Shown here: positions 8,568-15,687 of the stretch, in pieces | How the letters are laid out: each line of letters starts with the position of its first letter | Numbering within the stretch: the stretch's first letter is position 1 | Source of the DNA: Chthonomonas sp. UBA2362 | Lineage (GTDB): Bacteria; Armatimonadota; Fimbriimonadia; Fimbriimonadales; Fimbriimonadaceae | Length of the DNA: 64,000 nt | NCBI GenBank assembly: GCA_002344135.1 | Contig: DDTO01000004.1 | Coordinates: forward strand, 110,473-174,472 | Direction of reading: 5' to 3' | Position numbers and translations under genes: made by a program | Notes under the pieces: model-generated | Told to the model about the DNA's origin: nothing | Database searches by the model: none | What the model saw: the letters and a program-made list of their open reading frames with translations, nothing else

Positions 8568-9485
8568 GTGCTCAAAGTCAGGTGCTCAGACGAGGGCGAT
8601 ACGTCGCAGATGGAACAGGCGCTGCGCGGGTGCGCCGAATACGTCTCGGATGGCAGCGCAGACGTCTTGGTGGCAGGCAGGCCGGAGGAGACGCTGCTCG
8701 ATGAACCGGCACTGAAGGCCGTTGTCGTGCCATTTGCGGGAGTCCCCAGCGTGACGCTTGAACGAATGCAGCGGCGACGGCATCTGGCTCTCTACAACCT
8801 GAGCTTCAACGCCCCGATCGTCGCCGAACTCGCTCTAGGGCTCCTCGTCGCCGCCGCCCGAGGCATCGCAAGCGGGGATCGAGCTTTGCGTGAAGGTCGA
8901 TGGCAAGGGCGGCAGGACGACTTCGTGGGAGTTCACCTTTCCGGCCGAACGGCGACCATTCTCGGCTACGGATCGCTGGGCCGCCGCGTCGGAGTGGCAC
9001 TCGAGGCGCTCGGCGTCCACGTGCTGGGCGTCGCAAGAACCAGTCGTGCGGGGGCCTTCGGCTTCGATGAACTCGACCAGTGCTTGGACGCCTCGAACTT
9101 CCTGTTCATCTGTGCACCGTCCACGTCGCAGACGCGAGGGGCGATCGAACGAGCCCGCATCCAGCGCTTGAGGCCACCCCGCATCCTCGTCAACGTCGGC
9201 AGGGGCGACATCGTGGACGAAGAGAGCCTCTACGAGGCCTGCAGGGACGGCACCCTCTTCGGTGCCGGGCTGGACGTTTGGTATGCCTACCCCGGCGAAG
9301 AATCGTCTCTCGTGATGCCTAGCCAATACGCATTCCATGAGCTAGGGAACGTCGTCATGAGCCCTCACCGCGGAGGTGCCTCCGATCGTACCGAGGAACT
9401 GCGTGCCCTGGCGCTGGCCGATTTGATCGAGGCTCTTGCGCGAGGCGAGAAGCCCCGATCCGTAGACGTCGACGCAGGTTACTGA
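8568..9485 (+). CDS. D-isomer-specific 2-hydroxyacid dehydrogenase family protein
   Basis: An NAD(P)-dependent oxidoreductase of 305 aa in the phosphoglycerate/hydroxypyruvate dehydrogenase family. The Rossmann motif GYGSLGRRVG lies mid-protein. The NVGRGDIVDEESL signature with the catalytic-site arginine region follows, then GAGLDVW and the catalytic histidine in MSPHRGG. The N-terminal substrate domain is shorter than in SerA and there is no ACT domain. The substrate cannot be assigned. The GTG start has no Shine-Dalgarno but carries a TACACT box five bases upstream, suggesting a leaderless mRNA. It is divergent from the ABC ATPase. Confidence 0.85.
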   Translation: MLKVRCSDEGDTSQMEQALRGCAEYVSDGSADVLVAGRPEETLLDEPALKAVVVPFAGVPSVTLERMQRRRHLALYNLSFNAPIVAELALGLLVAAARGIASGDRALREGRWQGRQDDFVGVHLSGRTATILGYGSLGRRVGVALEALGVHVLGVARTSRAGAFGFDELDQCLDASNFLFICAPSTSQTRGAIERARIQRLRPPRILVNVGRGDIVDEESLYEACRDGTLFGAGLDVWYAYPGEESSLVMPSQYAFHELGNVVMSPHRGGASDRTEELRALALADLIEALARGEKPRSVDVDAGY

Positions 9486-9501
9486 CTAGAATCGAGGGAA
9501 A

Positions 9502-9864
9502 ATGAAGCGAGAGGAATCGTTCGACCTGCACGTAACGGTCCCGATGGCCATCGATGCGATTGTTCATGCCTTTGCCACTGTTCGCGGCTGTAGCTTTCAC
9601 CGGGTCGAGGCCAATGGGGTGGTTCGCGGCAGCACCTCGTTCAACTTGGCCACGTATGGCGAGGCCCTGACCGGTTGGGCGGTGCCGCTCGGGGCGACCA
9701 CGAGCCGAGTCACCATCGTCGCCGAGGACTCGATGCCGCTGCAGCTATTCGACTGGGGCCGAAAGCGTAAGATGCTCGAGAAGCTGCGCTTGGCGGTCTG
9801 CGATCGGGCGGCGAGCGCAGCAACAGCGCATCCCGAGGTGCCGCCTCCTCCGTTCATCCGATAG
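9502..9864 (+). CDS. Small protein of unknown function
   Basis: A 120-aa soluble protein I do not recognise. The predicted pattern is beta-rich (DLHVTVPM, VVRGSTSFNLA, SRVTIVAED) with a helix near VPMAIDAIVHAFATV and a basic C-terminal helix (WGRKRKMLEKLRLAV). GAGGGA just before ATG 9502 is a good ribosome-binding site; a TAGAAT box at 9487-9492 could be its own promoter. It lies 16 bases after the dehydrogenase stop and may be co-transcribed with it. Confidence 0.7.
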   Translation: MKREESFDLHVTVPMAIDAIVHAFATVRGCSFHRVEANGVVRGSTSFNLATYGEALTGWAVPLGATTSRVTIVAEDSMPLQLFDWGRKRKMLEKLRLAVCDRAASAATAHPEVPPPPFIR

Positions 9865-9867
9865 GAC

Positions 9868-9896
9868 TTGGATCAGCAAAGCCGCAGCTGTACAAT
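9868..9896 (+). promoter_or_regulatory. Sigma-70-type promoter of the redoxin gene
   Basis: TTGGAT (9868-9873), a 17-base spacer and TACAAT (9891-9896). The predicted start near 9903 is only about three bases before ATG 9906. The purine-rich GGAGAGG at 9897-9903 would therefore be mostly excluded from this transcript. Confidence 0.7.
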
Positions 9897-9905
9897 GGAG
9901 AGGCT

Positions 9906-10460
9906 ATGAGAATCATCAGACTCGTGGCTCTCCTGGGTCTCGTCGCCGGTGGGGCGTGGGCGGTCGTTCAAGAGACTCCCTATCTTGCTCTTGGCGAGAA
10001 GGCCCCACCCTTTGCGGGAAAAGGGACGGACGGCAAGGATTACGATCTTGCTGCTCTGACCAAGGAGAAGCCTGTTTTCGTCGTGTTTTGGAAGGAACGG
10101 TGCCCCCACAACAAAAGCGCATCGGAGCTGATCAACACCATCCAGCAAGCCTATGCCGGCAAAGTTCAAATGGTGGGCGTGGTCAACGCAAGCGGTGACG
10201 GCGCGAAGTCCTGGGTGGACCAGTTCGGGCTGAAGTATCCGCTGTTGCCGGATCAGTCGAAAGAGACCATCAGAGCCTACAAGGTCGTGTACTCGATCTG
10301 CACCATGCAGATCGGCGTCGATGGCAAGATCGTCAAGGTGTTCGAAGGTTACGGCGCCGACGCCATGAAGCAACTGAGCGAGGCGATGGCAGCGGTGGCC
10401 GGGGTGCAGCCGGCATCCGTCGATCTGACCGGCGCGCCGGGACGGCGAACATGGGGGTGA
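9906..10460 (+). CDS. Secreted redoxin-domain (thioredoxin-fold) protein
   Basis: A 184-aa exported protein. The signal peptide is residues 1-20 (LLGLVAGGAWA). A peroxiredoxin/TlpA-like fold follows: ALGEKAPPFAGKGTDGK, then VFVVFWKERCPHN at about 58-69. In place of the CxxC of thioredoxins there is CPHN, with one cysteine (C66) and no partner nearby. That fits a peroxiredoxin-like or one-cysteine redox role rather than a disulfide reductase. The late motif YKVVYSICTMQIGVDGKIVKVFEG is typical of the fold. It has its own promoter and ends before a hairpin shared with frr. Confidence 0.82.
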   Translation: MRIIRLVALLGLVAGGAWAVVQETPYLALGEKAPPFAGKGTDGKDYDLAALTKEKPVFVVFWKERCPHNKSASELINTIQQAYAGKVQMVGVVNASGDGAKSWVDQFGLKYPLLPDQSKETIRAYKVVYSICTMQIGVDGKIVKVFEGYGADAMKQLSEAMAAVAGVQPASVDLTGAPGRRTWG

Positions 10461-10500
10461 GCCTACTAGACCCGAGCCCCTGGTCAGGGGTTTCAACCGA

Positions 10501-10530
10501 AAGAGCCCGATCCTGCGATCGGGCTCTTTC
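10501..10530. terminator. Bidirectional hairpin between redoxin and frr
   Basis: A 13-bp perfect stem (10501-10513 with 10518-10530), loop CTGC. It is followed on the plus strand by CGGTTT and preceded by CCGA, which extends the pairing with one bulge. It lies between convergent stops at 10460 and 10541. Confidence 0.8.
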
Positions 10531-10540
10531 GGTTTACCGC

Positions 10541-11098
10541 TCAGATCTCCATCAATTCGGCGTCTTTCTTTTTCTGGAGGTCATGGGCCTCGGCGACGAA
10601 CTTGTCGGTCATCTTCTGGATCTTGGCCTCGAACGCCTTCTCGTCGTCTTCTCCAATCTCCTTGTTCTTCATGGCCGCCTTGAGATGCTCGTTGGCGTCC
10701 CGGCGAACGTTCCGAACTGCCACGCAGGCCTGTTCAGCCCGATTGTTGACCTGTTTCACGAGTTCCTTGCGCCGGTCTTCGGTCATTTGGGGAAAGTTGA
10801 GACGGATGCAGATCCCATCGCTGCTCGGGTTGATTCCGAGGTCGCTCTTTTGTATCGCCTTCTCGATCGTGCCGAGCATCGACTTGTCGTAAGGGGTGAT
10901 CATCAGCTGTCGGGGCTCGGGCACCGTGATGTTCGCCATCTGGTTCAGGGGTGTCTCGACGCCGTAGTACTCGACGTGCACACGCTCCAGGACGACGGGA
11001 TTGGCTCGACCCGTTCGGTAGGTCGAAAAGTCGTGCACCATCGCGTCGATGGCTTGCTTCATGCGCCTCTCGGCATCCTTGAGAATGTCCTCAACCAT
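10541..11098 (-). CDS. frr: Ribosome recycling factor
   Basis: Splits post-termination ribosomes together with EF-G (cytosol). The 185-aa length is exact for the family. The signatures are present: the N-terminal helix with FSTYRTGRANP, then VEYYGVETPLNQMANITVPEPR, NLGINPSSDG-type turn (SDLGINPSSDG), LPQMTEDRR-type motif (NFPQMTEDRRKELVK), and a basic C-terminal helix. It starts three bases after the pyrH stop, so the two are surely one operon, as in most bacteria. Confidence 0.97.
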   Translation of the reverse strand: MVEDILKDAERRMKQAIDAMVHDFSTYRTGRANPVVLERVHVEYYGVETPLNQMANITVPEPRQLMITPYDKSMLGTIEKAIQKSDLGINPSSDGICIRLNFPQMTEDRRKELVKQVNNRAEQACVAVRNVRRDANEHLKAAMKNKEIGEDDEKAFEAKIQKMTDKFVAEAHDLQKKKDAELMEI

Positions 11099-11101
11099 TC
11101 G

Positions 11102-11827
11102 CTAATCTCCTCCCAGCAGGGTGCCGACCCCGGTCTCGCCGCCGACGGCGCGAAGCATCGCCCCCTTCTGATTCAAGTCTAACACGATGACCGGCAGTTT
11201 GTGCTCGCGGCACATGGTGAAAGCAGTCTGGTCCATGATCGCCAGTTGCTTGGCGATAGCCTCGGAATACTGAAGCTTGTCATACCGGACCGCATCGGGG
11301 AACTTCTTCGGGTCCTTGTCATAGATGCCGTCCACCTTCGTCGCCTTGAGGAGGCACTCGGCCTCTACCTCGAGGGCTCGTAGCACCGCCGCGGTATCGG
11401 TCGTGAAGTAGGGATTGCCGGTCCCTGCTGCGAAGACGACCACACGACCCTTTTCGAGGTGCCGCACGGCGCGCCGGCGGATGAAGGGCTCGGCCACTTG
11501 GCTGACTCCGATCGCGCTCTGAACGCGTGTCGGAACGCCGAGCTTCTCGATCGCTGCCTGGAGGGCCAAGGCGTTGATGATCGTGCCCATCATCCCCATC
11601 TGGTCGGCGACGGTACGATCGATTTCCCCCTCTGTGCTGAAGACATCGCCCCGAATGAAGTTGCCGCCACCAACGACGACCGCGGTGGCGACGCCGAGAC
11701 TTTGGACGTCGACGATTTCACCGGCGATGTAGGCGATGGTCCTGGCGTCGAGGCCGAACCCGATCGGGCCAGACAAAGCCTCCCCGCTGATCTTCAGAAG
11801 TACACGACGAAAGACGGGCTCGATCAT
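11102..11827 (-). CDS. pyrH: UMP kinase
   Basis: Phosphorylates UMP to UDP with ATP; it is a homohexamer of the amino-acid kinase fold. The motifs are LLKISGEAL at the N-terminus, VVVGGGNFIRG, DQMGMMGTIINALAL, FAAGTGNPYFTTDTAA and a C-terminal DLNQKGAM. Starting at ATG 11827 (MIEPVFRRV) gives 241 aa, the usual size; an upstream start at 11860 would add eleven residues unlike the family. It is operonic with frr. The usual upstream partners rpsB and tsf are absent here. Confidence 0.96.
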   Translation of the reverse strand: MIEPVFRRVLLKISGEALSGPIGFGLDARTIAYIAGEIVDVQSLGVATAVVVGGGNFIRGDVFSTEGEIDRTVADQMGMMGTIINALALQAAIEKLGVPTRVQSAIGVSQVAEPFIRRRAVRHLEKGRVVVFAAGTGNPYFTTDTAAVLRALEVEAECLLKATKVDGIYDKDPKKFPDAVRYDKLQYSEAIAKQLAIMDQTAFTMCREHKLPVIVLDLNQKGAMLRAVGGETGVGTLLGGD

Positions 11828-11925
11828 GGGGTGGACACCTGAATCGAGTGTACCGCGCACTCGGGCCCTCGTATTCTTGCCGAATCTGCCGCTAAGGCCG
11901 CCCTAAGGACTGGTCCTAGGCTACC

Positions 11926-11931
11926 TATAAT
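11926..11931 (+). promoter_or_regulatory. TATAAT box upstream of the LuxR-type gene
   Basis: A perfect -10 hexamer in the 230-base gap between pyrH and the HTH gene. No good -35 is present. The overlapping reverse-strand TATTAT could serve pyrH. If used for the HTH gene the leader would be about 155 bases long; I see no strong hairpin in it. Confidence 0.4.
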
Positions 11932-12094
11932 ATTTACCGGTTCACACGAGGAATCAGTACCGAACGGTGCTCTGGAACCCCGGTAATCGTAGCGAAATGC
12001 ATGGCTTTTTCCGCCGGTATCTCAAAAGTGCGGGCAAGTATGGAACGAGATACGCAGGCGGTAAGTCAATACAAAACGAAGATGGGGTGGGTTC

Positions 12095-12370
12095 ATGGCA
12101 ATGCCTAGTATATCGAGATCAGAAATGGGGCCGCGAGGCGTCCGACTGACACCGACCGAGGTGAAGGTCCTCTCGCTCATCGCACAAGGCCATTCGAGCA
12201 AAGAAGCCGCTGAGAAACTTGTGGTATCGAAGCGCACGGTCGACTTCCACCTGGCTAATATCTACGATAAGCTCCAGGTGAACAACCGAGTGCAGGCGCT
12301 CCGCATGGCGACGCGGCTTGGACTGATTCCTTTCGAGCCTATCTTTGGCCACGCCAACGGCGAGGCTTAA
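12095..12370 (+). CDS. LuxR/GerE-type helix-turn-helix regulator, single domain
   Basis: A 91-aa protein that is almost entirely a GerE DNA-binding domain: LTPTEVKVLSLIAQGHSSKE, then AAEKLVVSKRTVDFHLANIYDKL and a closing helix. There is no receiver, PAS or autoinducer domain, so signal input must come from expression level or a partner. The ribosome-binding site GGGGTGGG precedes ATG 12095. A hairpin terminator follows. Its target genes are unknown. Confidence 0.9.
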   Translation: MAMPSISRSEMGPRGVRLTPTEVKVLSLIAQGHSSKEAAEKLVVSKRTVDFHLANIYDKLQVNNRVQALRMATRLGLIPFEPIFGHANGEA

Positions 12371-12397
12371 AGCTTACTCCGCTCGAAAGACGTGGAT

Positions 12398-12438
12398 AAT
12401 GGGCCCTGCATCCTCTGGGTGTAGGGTCCCATTCTTTT
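12398..12438 (+). terminator. Terminator after the LuxR-type gene
   Basis: The hairpin pairs AATGGG-CCCTGCATCC with GGGTGTAGGGTCCCATT (one bulge, G-U pairs allowed), followed by CTTTTAT. It lies 27 bases after the stop. Confidence 0.75.
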
Positions 12439-12530
12439 ATGAATTTGTTATGAATTCGAATTCATAGACCAGCGAGACTTGTCAGTGACGTCGCGCGAAT
12501 TTGCGACCTTTAAGCCAGCAAGGGATGGGG

Positions 12531-12606
12531 TGGTGCCGCAGGCCGGACTTGAACCGGCGACCCAAGCATTTTCAGTGCTTTGCTCTACCAACTGAGCTAC
12601 CGCGGC
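12531..12606 (-). tRNA. tRNA-Phe (GAA)
   Basis: A 76-nt cloverleaf on the minus strand. The 7-bp acceptor stem begins GCCGCGG (one G-U pair). The anticodon loop CTGAAAA sits in an AAGCA/TGCTT stem, giving anticodon GAA. The T-loop GGTTCAAGTCC is present and CCA is encoded. Confidence 0.96.
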
Positions 12607-12611
12607 AGGAA

Positions 12612-12688
12612 TGGCGAGGATGACGGGATTTGAACCCGCGACCTCCGGCGTGACAGGCCGGCGCTCTAAACCGCTGAGCTACACCCCC
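12612..12688 (-). tRNA. tRNA-Asp (GTC)
   Basis: A 77-nt cloverleaf on the minus strand. The acceptor stem GGGGGTG pairs with CATCCTC (two G-U pairs). The anticodon stem CCGGC/GCCGG holds loop CTGTCAC, giving anticodon GTC. Discriminator G and an encoded CCA are present. It lies five bases upstream of tRNA-Phe, so both are one transcript. Confidence 0.96.
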
Positions 12689-12707
12689 GTGCTTTTCGGC
12701 GAACGGG

Positions 12708-12736
12708 AGTATGGCACAAGCCCGGGCCGAATGCAA
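12708..12736 (-). promoter_or_regulatory. Promoter of the tRNA-Asp/tRNA-Phe unit
   Basis: On the minus strand, TTGCAT (12736-12731), a 17-base spacer, then CATACT (12713-12708). The predicted start lies about a dozen bases before the tRNA-Asp 5' end. Confidence 0.65.
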
Positions 12737-12753
12737 CATGCAAGGTCCTTTGG

Positions 12754-12945
12754 CTACCGACGGCTGTCAGGATTGCCGGGAAGCGATCGGGCTTTGACCA
12801 GCCTCTCGCGGTGGTCGTTGAACATGCAGATCGAGCGCACTCCGAAAACGTTGGCAACCTGAACCGCCTGCTCCCACCTCTGCGGGTTCAGCTTCTCATC
12901 CAGGCATCGCTCCCCCTCGTATCGGGCGCAGTCTCTGCAGTCCAT
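12754..12945 (-). CDS. Small cysteine-rich protein, function unknown
   Basis: A 63-aa protein starting MDCRDCARYEGERC. The CxxC plus a later Cys suggests a small metal-binding knuckle. The rest (KLNPQRWEQAVQVANVFG, then RSICMFNDHRER) looks like an ordered alpha/beta mini-domain rather than a random frame. A longer start at 13002 adds a basic stretch without support. There is no clear ribosome-binding site; a TACACT box lies three bases before the ATG. It is unassigned, and may be real but needs homologues. Confidence 0.5.
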   Translation of the reverse strand: MDCRDCARYEGERCLDEKLNPQRWEQAVQVANVFGVRSICMFNDHRERLVKARSLPGNPDSRR

Positions 12946-13248
12946 CTCAGTGTAACTGACGCGCCTCCATCGGCGAAGGGCGCACGGCAGGTAGACAAAC
13001 ATACCCTATGCGGTGAAGCGACCTTCCCGTCGATAACGGGGTCCAGCGCGATTTTCGCACAAACGGCAAGGCGGCAGAACCAGCCGCAGGCGTAGCACCT
13101 GGCGTCGCGAGAAGAAATCCCGACCTAGCGGCGCTCAGCCGCGGCCTCGCGATTGATGGTGACGGTGGGCCATCCGCCACGCCGTGCCATGCAGGGAAGA
13201 GTAGAGGCTTGCCCTCGCCGTAGGCCAAGACGGCGGGGGCTCTTTTTG
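12946..13248. other. Gene-free interval, no feature recognised
   Basis: About 300 bases between the small Cys-rich gene and the PLP-enzyme stop. Open frames here are short and composition-driven. I see no tRNA, SRP RNA, RNase P or tmRNA signature and no good hairpin with a T-run. Confidence 0.4.
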
Positions 13249-14421
13249 CTAGAGACCCGAGGCAGCGAAGGCTTGTTCGAGGTCGGCGACGAGGTCCTCC
13301 GGGCTTTCCAGGCCGCAGTAGAGCCGGATTAGCCACCGCTCCTCCGGCCAGTCGATCGGGTGATAGGGCAGAGGAACGCACAGACTTTCGTGGCCCCCCC
13401 AACTCACGCCGAGTCGAAAGACCTTCAATGCATCGGCGAAGGCGAAGATGCGATCCTTTACTTGGCACTCCGGCATGAACGAGAGCAAACCCGTACTTCC
13501 CCGCATTTGCTTCTCCACGAGTGTGCGGTCTTCGTGCTCGGCCAAGCCGACGTGGAACACCCGCTCGATCCGCGGCCGTGCCGAGAGGTACCTGGCCACC
13601 GCGTTCCCACGGACCTGGCTTACCTCCATTCGAACGGCAAGCGTTCTCAGGCCGCGTAGAAGCAGCCAGGCCGGAAACGGTGGCAAGATTGCACCCAAGA
13701 GGGGCAATTCGCCCAGCATGATCCTCTTCATCCTTTCTCGATCCGTCGCAAGGGCGCCCGAGACGACGTCGCTGTGGCCGGAGAGATACTTCGTCGCGCT
13801 GTGAACGATGATGTCGACCCCGATGTCGTGCGGCGTTTGGAATACCGGCGAGGAGTAGCTGTTGTCCGCGATCGTCGTCACGCCCTTTTCCCTTGCGGCG
13901 CGGCAGATCGTTTCGAGGTCCTGGATGCGAAAGACGATACTGCTCGGCGACTCAAGATAGAGCACCTTGGTCGAGGGCCGGATCGCATCGATCAAAGCGT
14001 CTGCATCCGTCCCTGTAACGAATGTGTGCTCGATCCCGAAGCGGGGAAGGTACTCGGCGATGAATTGTCGCGTTGGGCCGTAGCATGTGTCCACGGCAAC
14101 CACGTGGGCGCCCGCCTCGACTTGGCTTAAGATGGCCGCCGAGATCGCCGCCATCCCGCTACCGAAGACCATGGCCTCGTCGCAGTGCTCGAGCGCCGCT
14201 ATCTTGCGGCAAACGAGGTCGACCGTCGGATTCGCGACGCGGCTGTAGTTGTAGAGGCCGGCGCCCTCGCCCGTATAGTCGAAGGACCTGGCGAAGTCTT
14301 CGCAGTTCTCGAAGACGAAGAGTGAGGTTTGGAAGATCGGTGGTGTCACGGCGCCGAGAACGGGATCCTCCTCGCCGAGGTGCTGCAGAATCCACTCGAT
14401 GCTGGGCGCAGGATCGGACAT
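13249..14421 (-). CDS. Cys/Met-metabolism PLP-dependent enzyme (cystathionine synthase/lyase family)
   Basis: A fold-type I PLP enzyme of 390 aa. The family signatures are present: YNYSRVANPTVD, an FGSGMAAISAAIL cofactor-phosphate segment, DTCYGPTR, LESPSS, ADNSYSSPVFQTP and the Schiff-base lysine in HSATKYLSGHSDV. Members include cystathionine gamma-synthase, beta- and gamma-lyases and methionine gamma-lyase; sequence alone does not separate them here. The start at ATG 14421 has no ribosome-binding site but TACTCT lies five bases upstream. The divergent PilZ gene starts only 11 bases away. Confidence 0.9.
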   Translation of the reverse strand: MSDPAPSIEWILQHLGEEDPVLGAVTPPIFQTSLFVFENCEDFARSFDYTGEGAGLYNYSRVANPTVDLVCRKIAALEHCDEAMVFGSGMAAISAAILSQVEAGAHVVAVDTCYGPTRQFIAEYLPRFGIEHTFVTGTDADALIDAIRPSTKVLYLESPSSIVFRIQDLETICRAAREKGVTTIADNSYSSPVFQTPHDIGVDIIVHSATKYLSGHSDVVSGALATDRERMKRIMLGELPLLGAILPPFPAWLLLRGLRTLAVRMEVSQVRGNAVARYLSARPRIERVFHVGLAEHEDRTLVEKQMRGSTGLLSFMPECQVKDRIFAFADALKVFRLGVSWGGHESLCVPLPYHPIDWPEERWLIRLYCGLESPEDLVADLEQAFAASGL

Positions 14422-14426
14422 CGGGC

Positions 14427-14432
14427 AGAGTA
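14427..14432 (-). promoter_or_regulatory. TANNNT box, 5 bases before the PLP-enzyme start
   Basis: The minus-strand hexamer TACTCT ends five bases before ATG 14421, so transcription should begin at the start codon. Confidence 0.5.
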
Positions 14433-15091
14433 TGGGCGAAAAAGCAAGCCTGAGGATCGGTGTTCTGCGGACCGATACTCCTACCGTGGAAAGCACACCG
14501 GTCAACGCGCCCTCCGTCCGCATCGGCGGACCGGTCACGCTGGTTATCCAGCGGGAGGGGGCGCCGTACGCGCTTCAGACCACCCTCAGGTCGGGCGATC
14601 CGCCGATGGTGACGGTGCCGATCGACCCGTTGACCAAGCGTGGCGAGAGAGTGCTCCTCTTGGCCCACGAGGGTACGACGATTCTTCGCGCACAGGCATC
14701 GGTGACCGACTGCCAGCGAACGGGTAGCCAATGGACCGTCCAACTGGCTCTCGATCAGTGGGAGCACGCGAATCGTCGGCGAGCGGAAAGGTACGAAGTC
14801 GAACTGGAGGCGACGGTCGAGACTGTCGTCGATGGCGCGTCCGGCTTCGATCCGAGGAAAGCGACCATCACCGAGTTGAGCAAGACTGGTGCTTGGGTTC
14901 AGACGGACCTTCTGCTCCCTCGCGGCGCCTTGGTGAAGTGGCAGTTCGCGGTGAAGGGAGCCTCGGCGCGCGGCCTAGCGCTCGTGATCCGATCCTGTCC
15001 CGTCCGTGGGGGCATGGCCCTCGAGTTCGTCGAGTTCATAGGCTCGGCCTACGGGACTATCGACAACTACCTCGAGCAGCACGCGGCGTAG
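14432..15091 (+). CDS. PilZ-domain protein, putative c-di-GMP receptor
   Basis: A 219-aa soluble protein. The C-terminal half is a PilZ domain: RRRAERYEV at about 115-123 carries the RxxxR ligand motif, and ELSKTGAWV is the second motif, with Glu in place of the usual Asp/Asn of the (D/N)xSxxG motif. The N-terminal 105 residues form a beta-rich domain resembling the YcgR-type partner domain. The family binds c-di-GMP and alters motility or polymer export. The start ATG 14432 removes an extension overlapping the divergent gene. Its last 39 codons overlap the MobA-like gene on the other strand. Confidence 0.82.
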   Translation: MGEKASLRIGVLRTDTPTVESTPVNAPSVRIGGPVTLVIQREGAPYALQTTLRSGDPPMVTVPIDPLTKRGERVLLLAHEGTTILRAQASVTDCQRTGSQWTVQLALDQWEHANRRRAERYEVELEATVETVVDGASGFDPRKATITELSKTGAWVQTDLLLPRGALVKWQFAVKGASARGLALVIRSCPVRGGMALEFVEFIGSAYGTIDNYLEQHAA

Positions 15092-15649
15092 GCGGTCGAA
15101 CTCTTCGGGCGTGTTTGCGCTCCGGAAGTGCTCAGGATGGAGGCCCAGTTTGACTAAGTCGTCCTCACCCAGATACTGGACCCTCATCGCTTCTAGCCAG
15201 GCCATGACGCGAGTCTCACCCTTCATGCTGAGCCCCGACGCCGCGATCAGGGCGTTGGGTTGGTAGGCGGCGCAGAGCGGCTGAGGGCGCCCATCCAAGG
15301 CTGGCACGACCGCATCGAATCCTTGGTTTGCCAACAAATGGTCGACGAGTCGACGCGCATCGAGGCCTTCGAGCAGGACGGCATCACAAGCCGCCACGAA
15401 AACCGCATCGATCCCATCCGGGAGCCTCACGCCGGCGAGAGCGGCGAGCGGACCCGCGCCTGGTTCCTGATCGGACGACACCCGATAACCCTCAACCTCG
15501 CGCCCGAGCACGAGGACCGTAAAGCCGGCCCTGTCCAGTGTGCGACAAAGCCGCAGCCCGAGAGCCACGCCGCCGACAACGAGGTCCGCCTTGTTGGCTC
15601 CCATGCGGCGGCTCGATCCGCCGGTCAGGACGAGCGCGAGGAGGTTCAT
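14975..15649 (-). CDS. mobA: MobA-like molybdenum cofactor guanylyltransferase
   Basis: A nucleotidyltransferase of 224 aa. The N-terminal LVLTGGSSRRMGANKADL is the canonical MobA signature (GTP-binding loop with RMG and the active lysine). VFVAACDAVLL supplies the metal-binding Asp. PQPLCAAYQP matches the family PLCAVY-type motif. The enzyme would attach GMP to molybdopterin; close relatives use other nucleotides (MocA), so the assignment is good but not absolute. No other molybdenum-cofactor gene is in the window. The start ATG 15649 follows a TAGACT box by five bases. The 3' end overlaps the PilZ gene by 117 bases. Confidence 0.85.
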   Translation of the reverse strand: MNLLALVLTGGSSRRMGANKADLVVGGVALGLRLCRTLDRAGFTVLVLGREVEGYRVSSDQEPGAGPLAALAGVRLPDGIDAVFVAACDAVLLEGLDARRLVDHLLANQGFDAVVPALDGRPQPLCAAYQPNALIAASGLSMKGETRVMAWLEAMRVQYLGEDDLVKLGLHPEHFRSANTPEEFDRLRRVLLEVVVDSPVGRAYELDELEGHAPTDGTGSDHER

Positions 15650-15654
15650 GGCCG

Positions 15655-15660
15655 AGTCTA
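15655..15660 (-). promoter_or_regulatory. TANNNT box, 5 bases before the mobA start
   Basis: Minus-strand TAGACT ends five bases before ATG 15649. It shares a 38-base divergent intergenic region with a CACAAT box (15676-15681) six bases before the alr start. Confidence 0.5.
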
Positions 15661-15687
15661 ACCGTTTGTCTGCGCCACAATGGGCCC

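Noticed and set aside
11967..12149. 60-codon ORF upstream of the LuxR-type gene
   Set aside because: It overlaps the start of the HTH gene in another frame and has no ribosome-binding site or signature.
12531..12688. Integration site at the tRNA pair
   Set aside because: No integrase, no direct repeat of a tRNA end and no mobile gene nearby.
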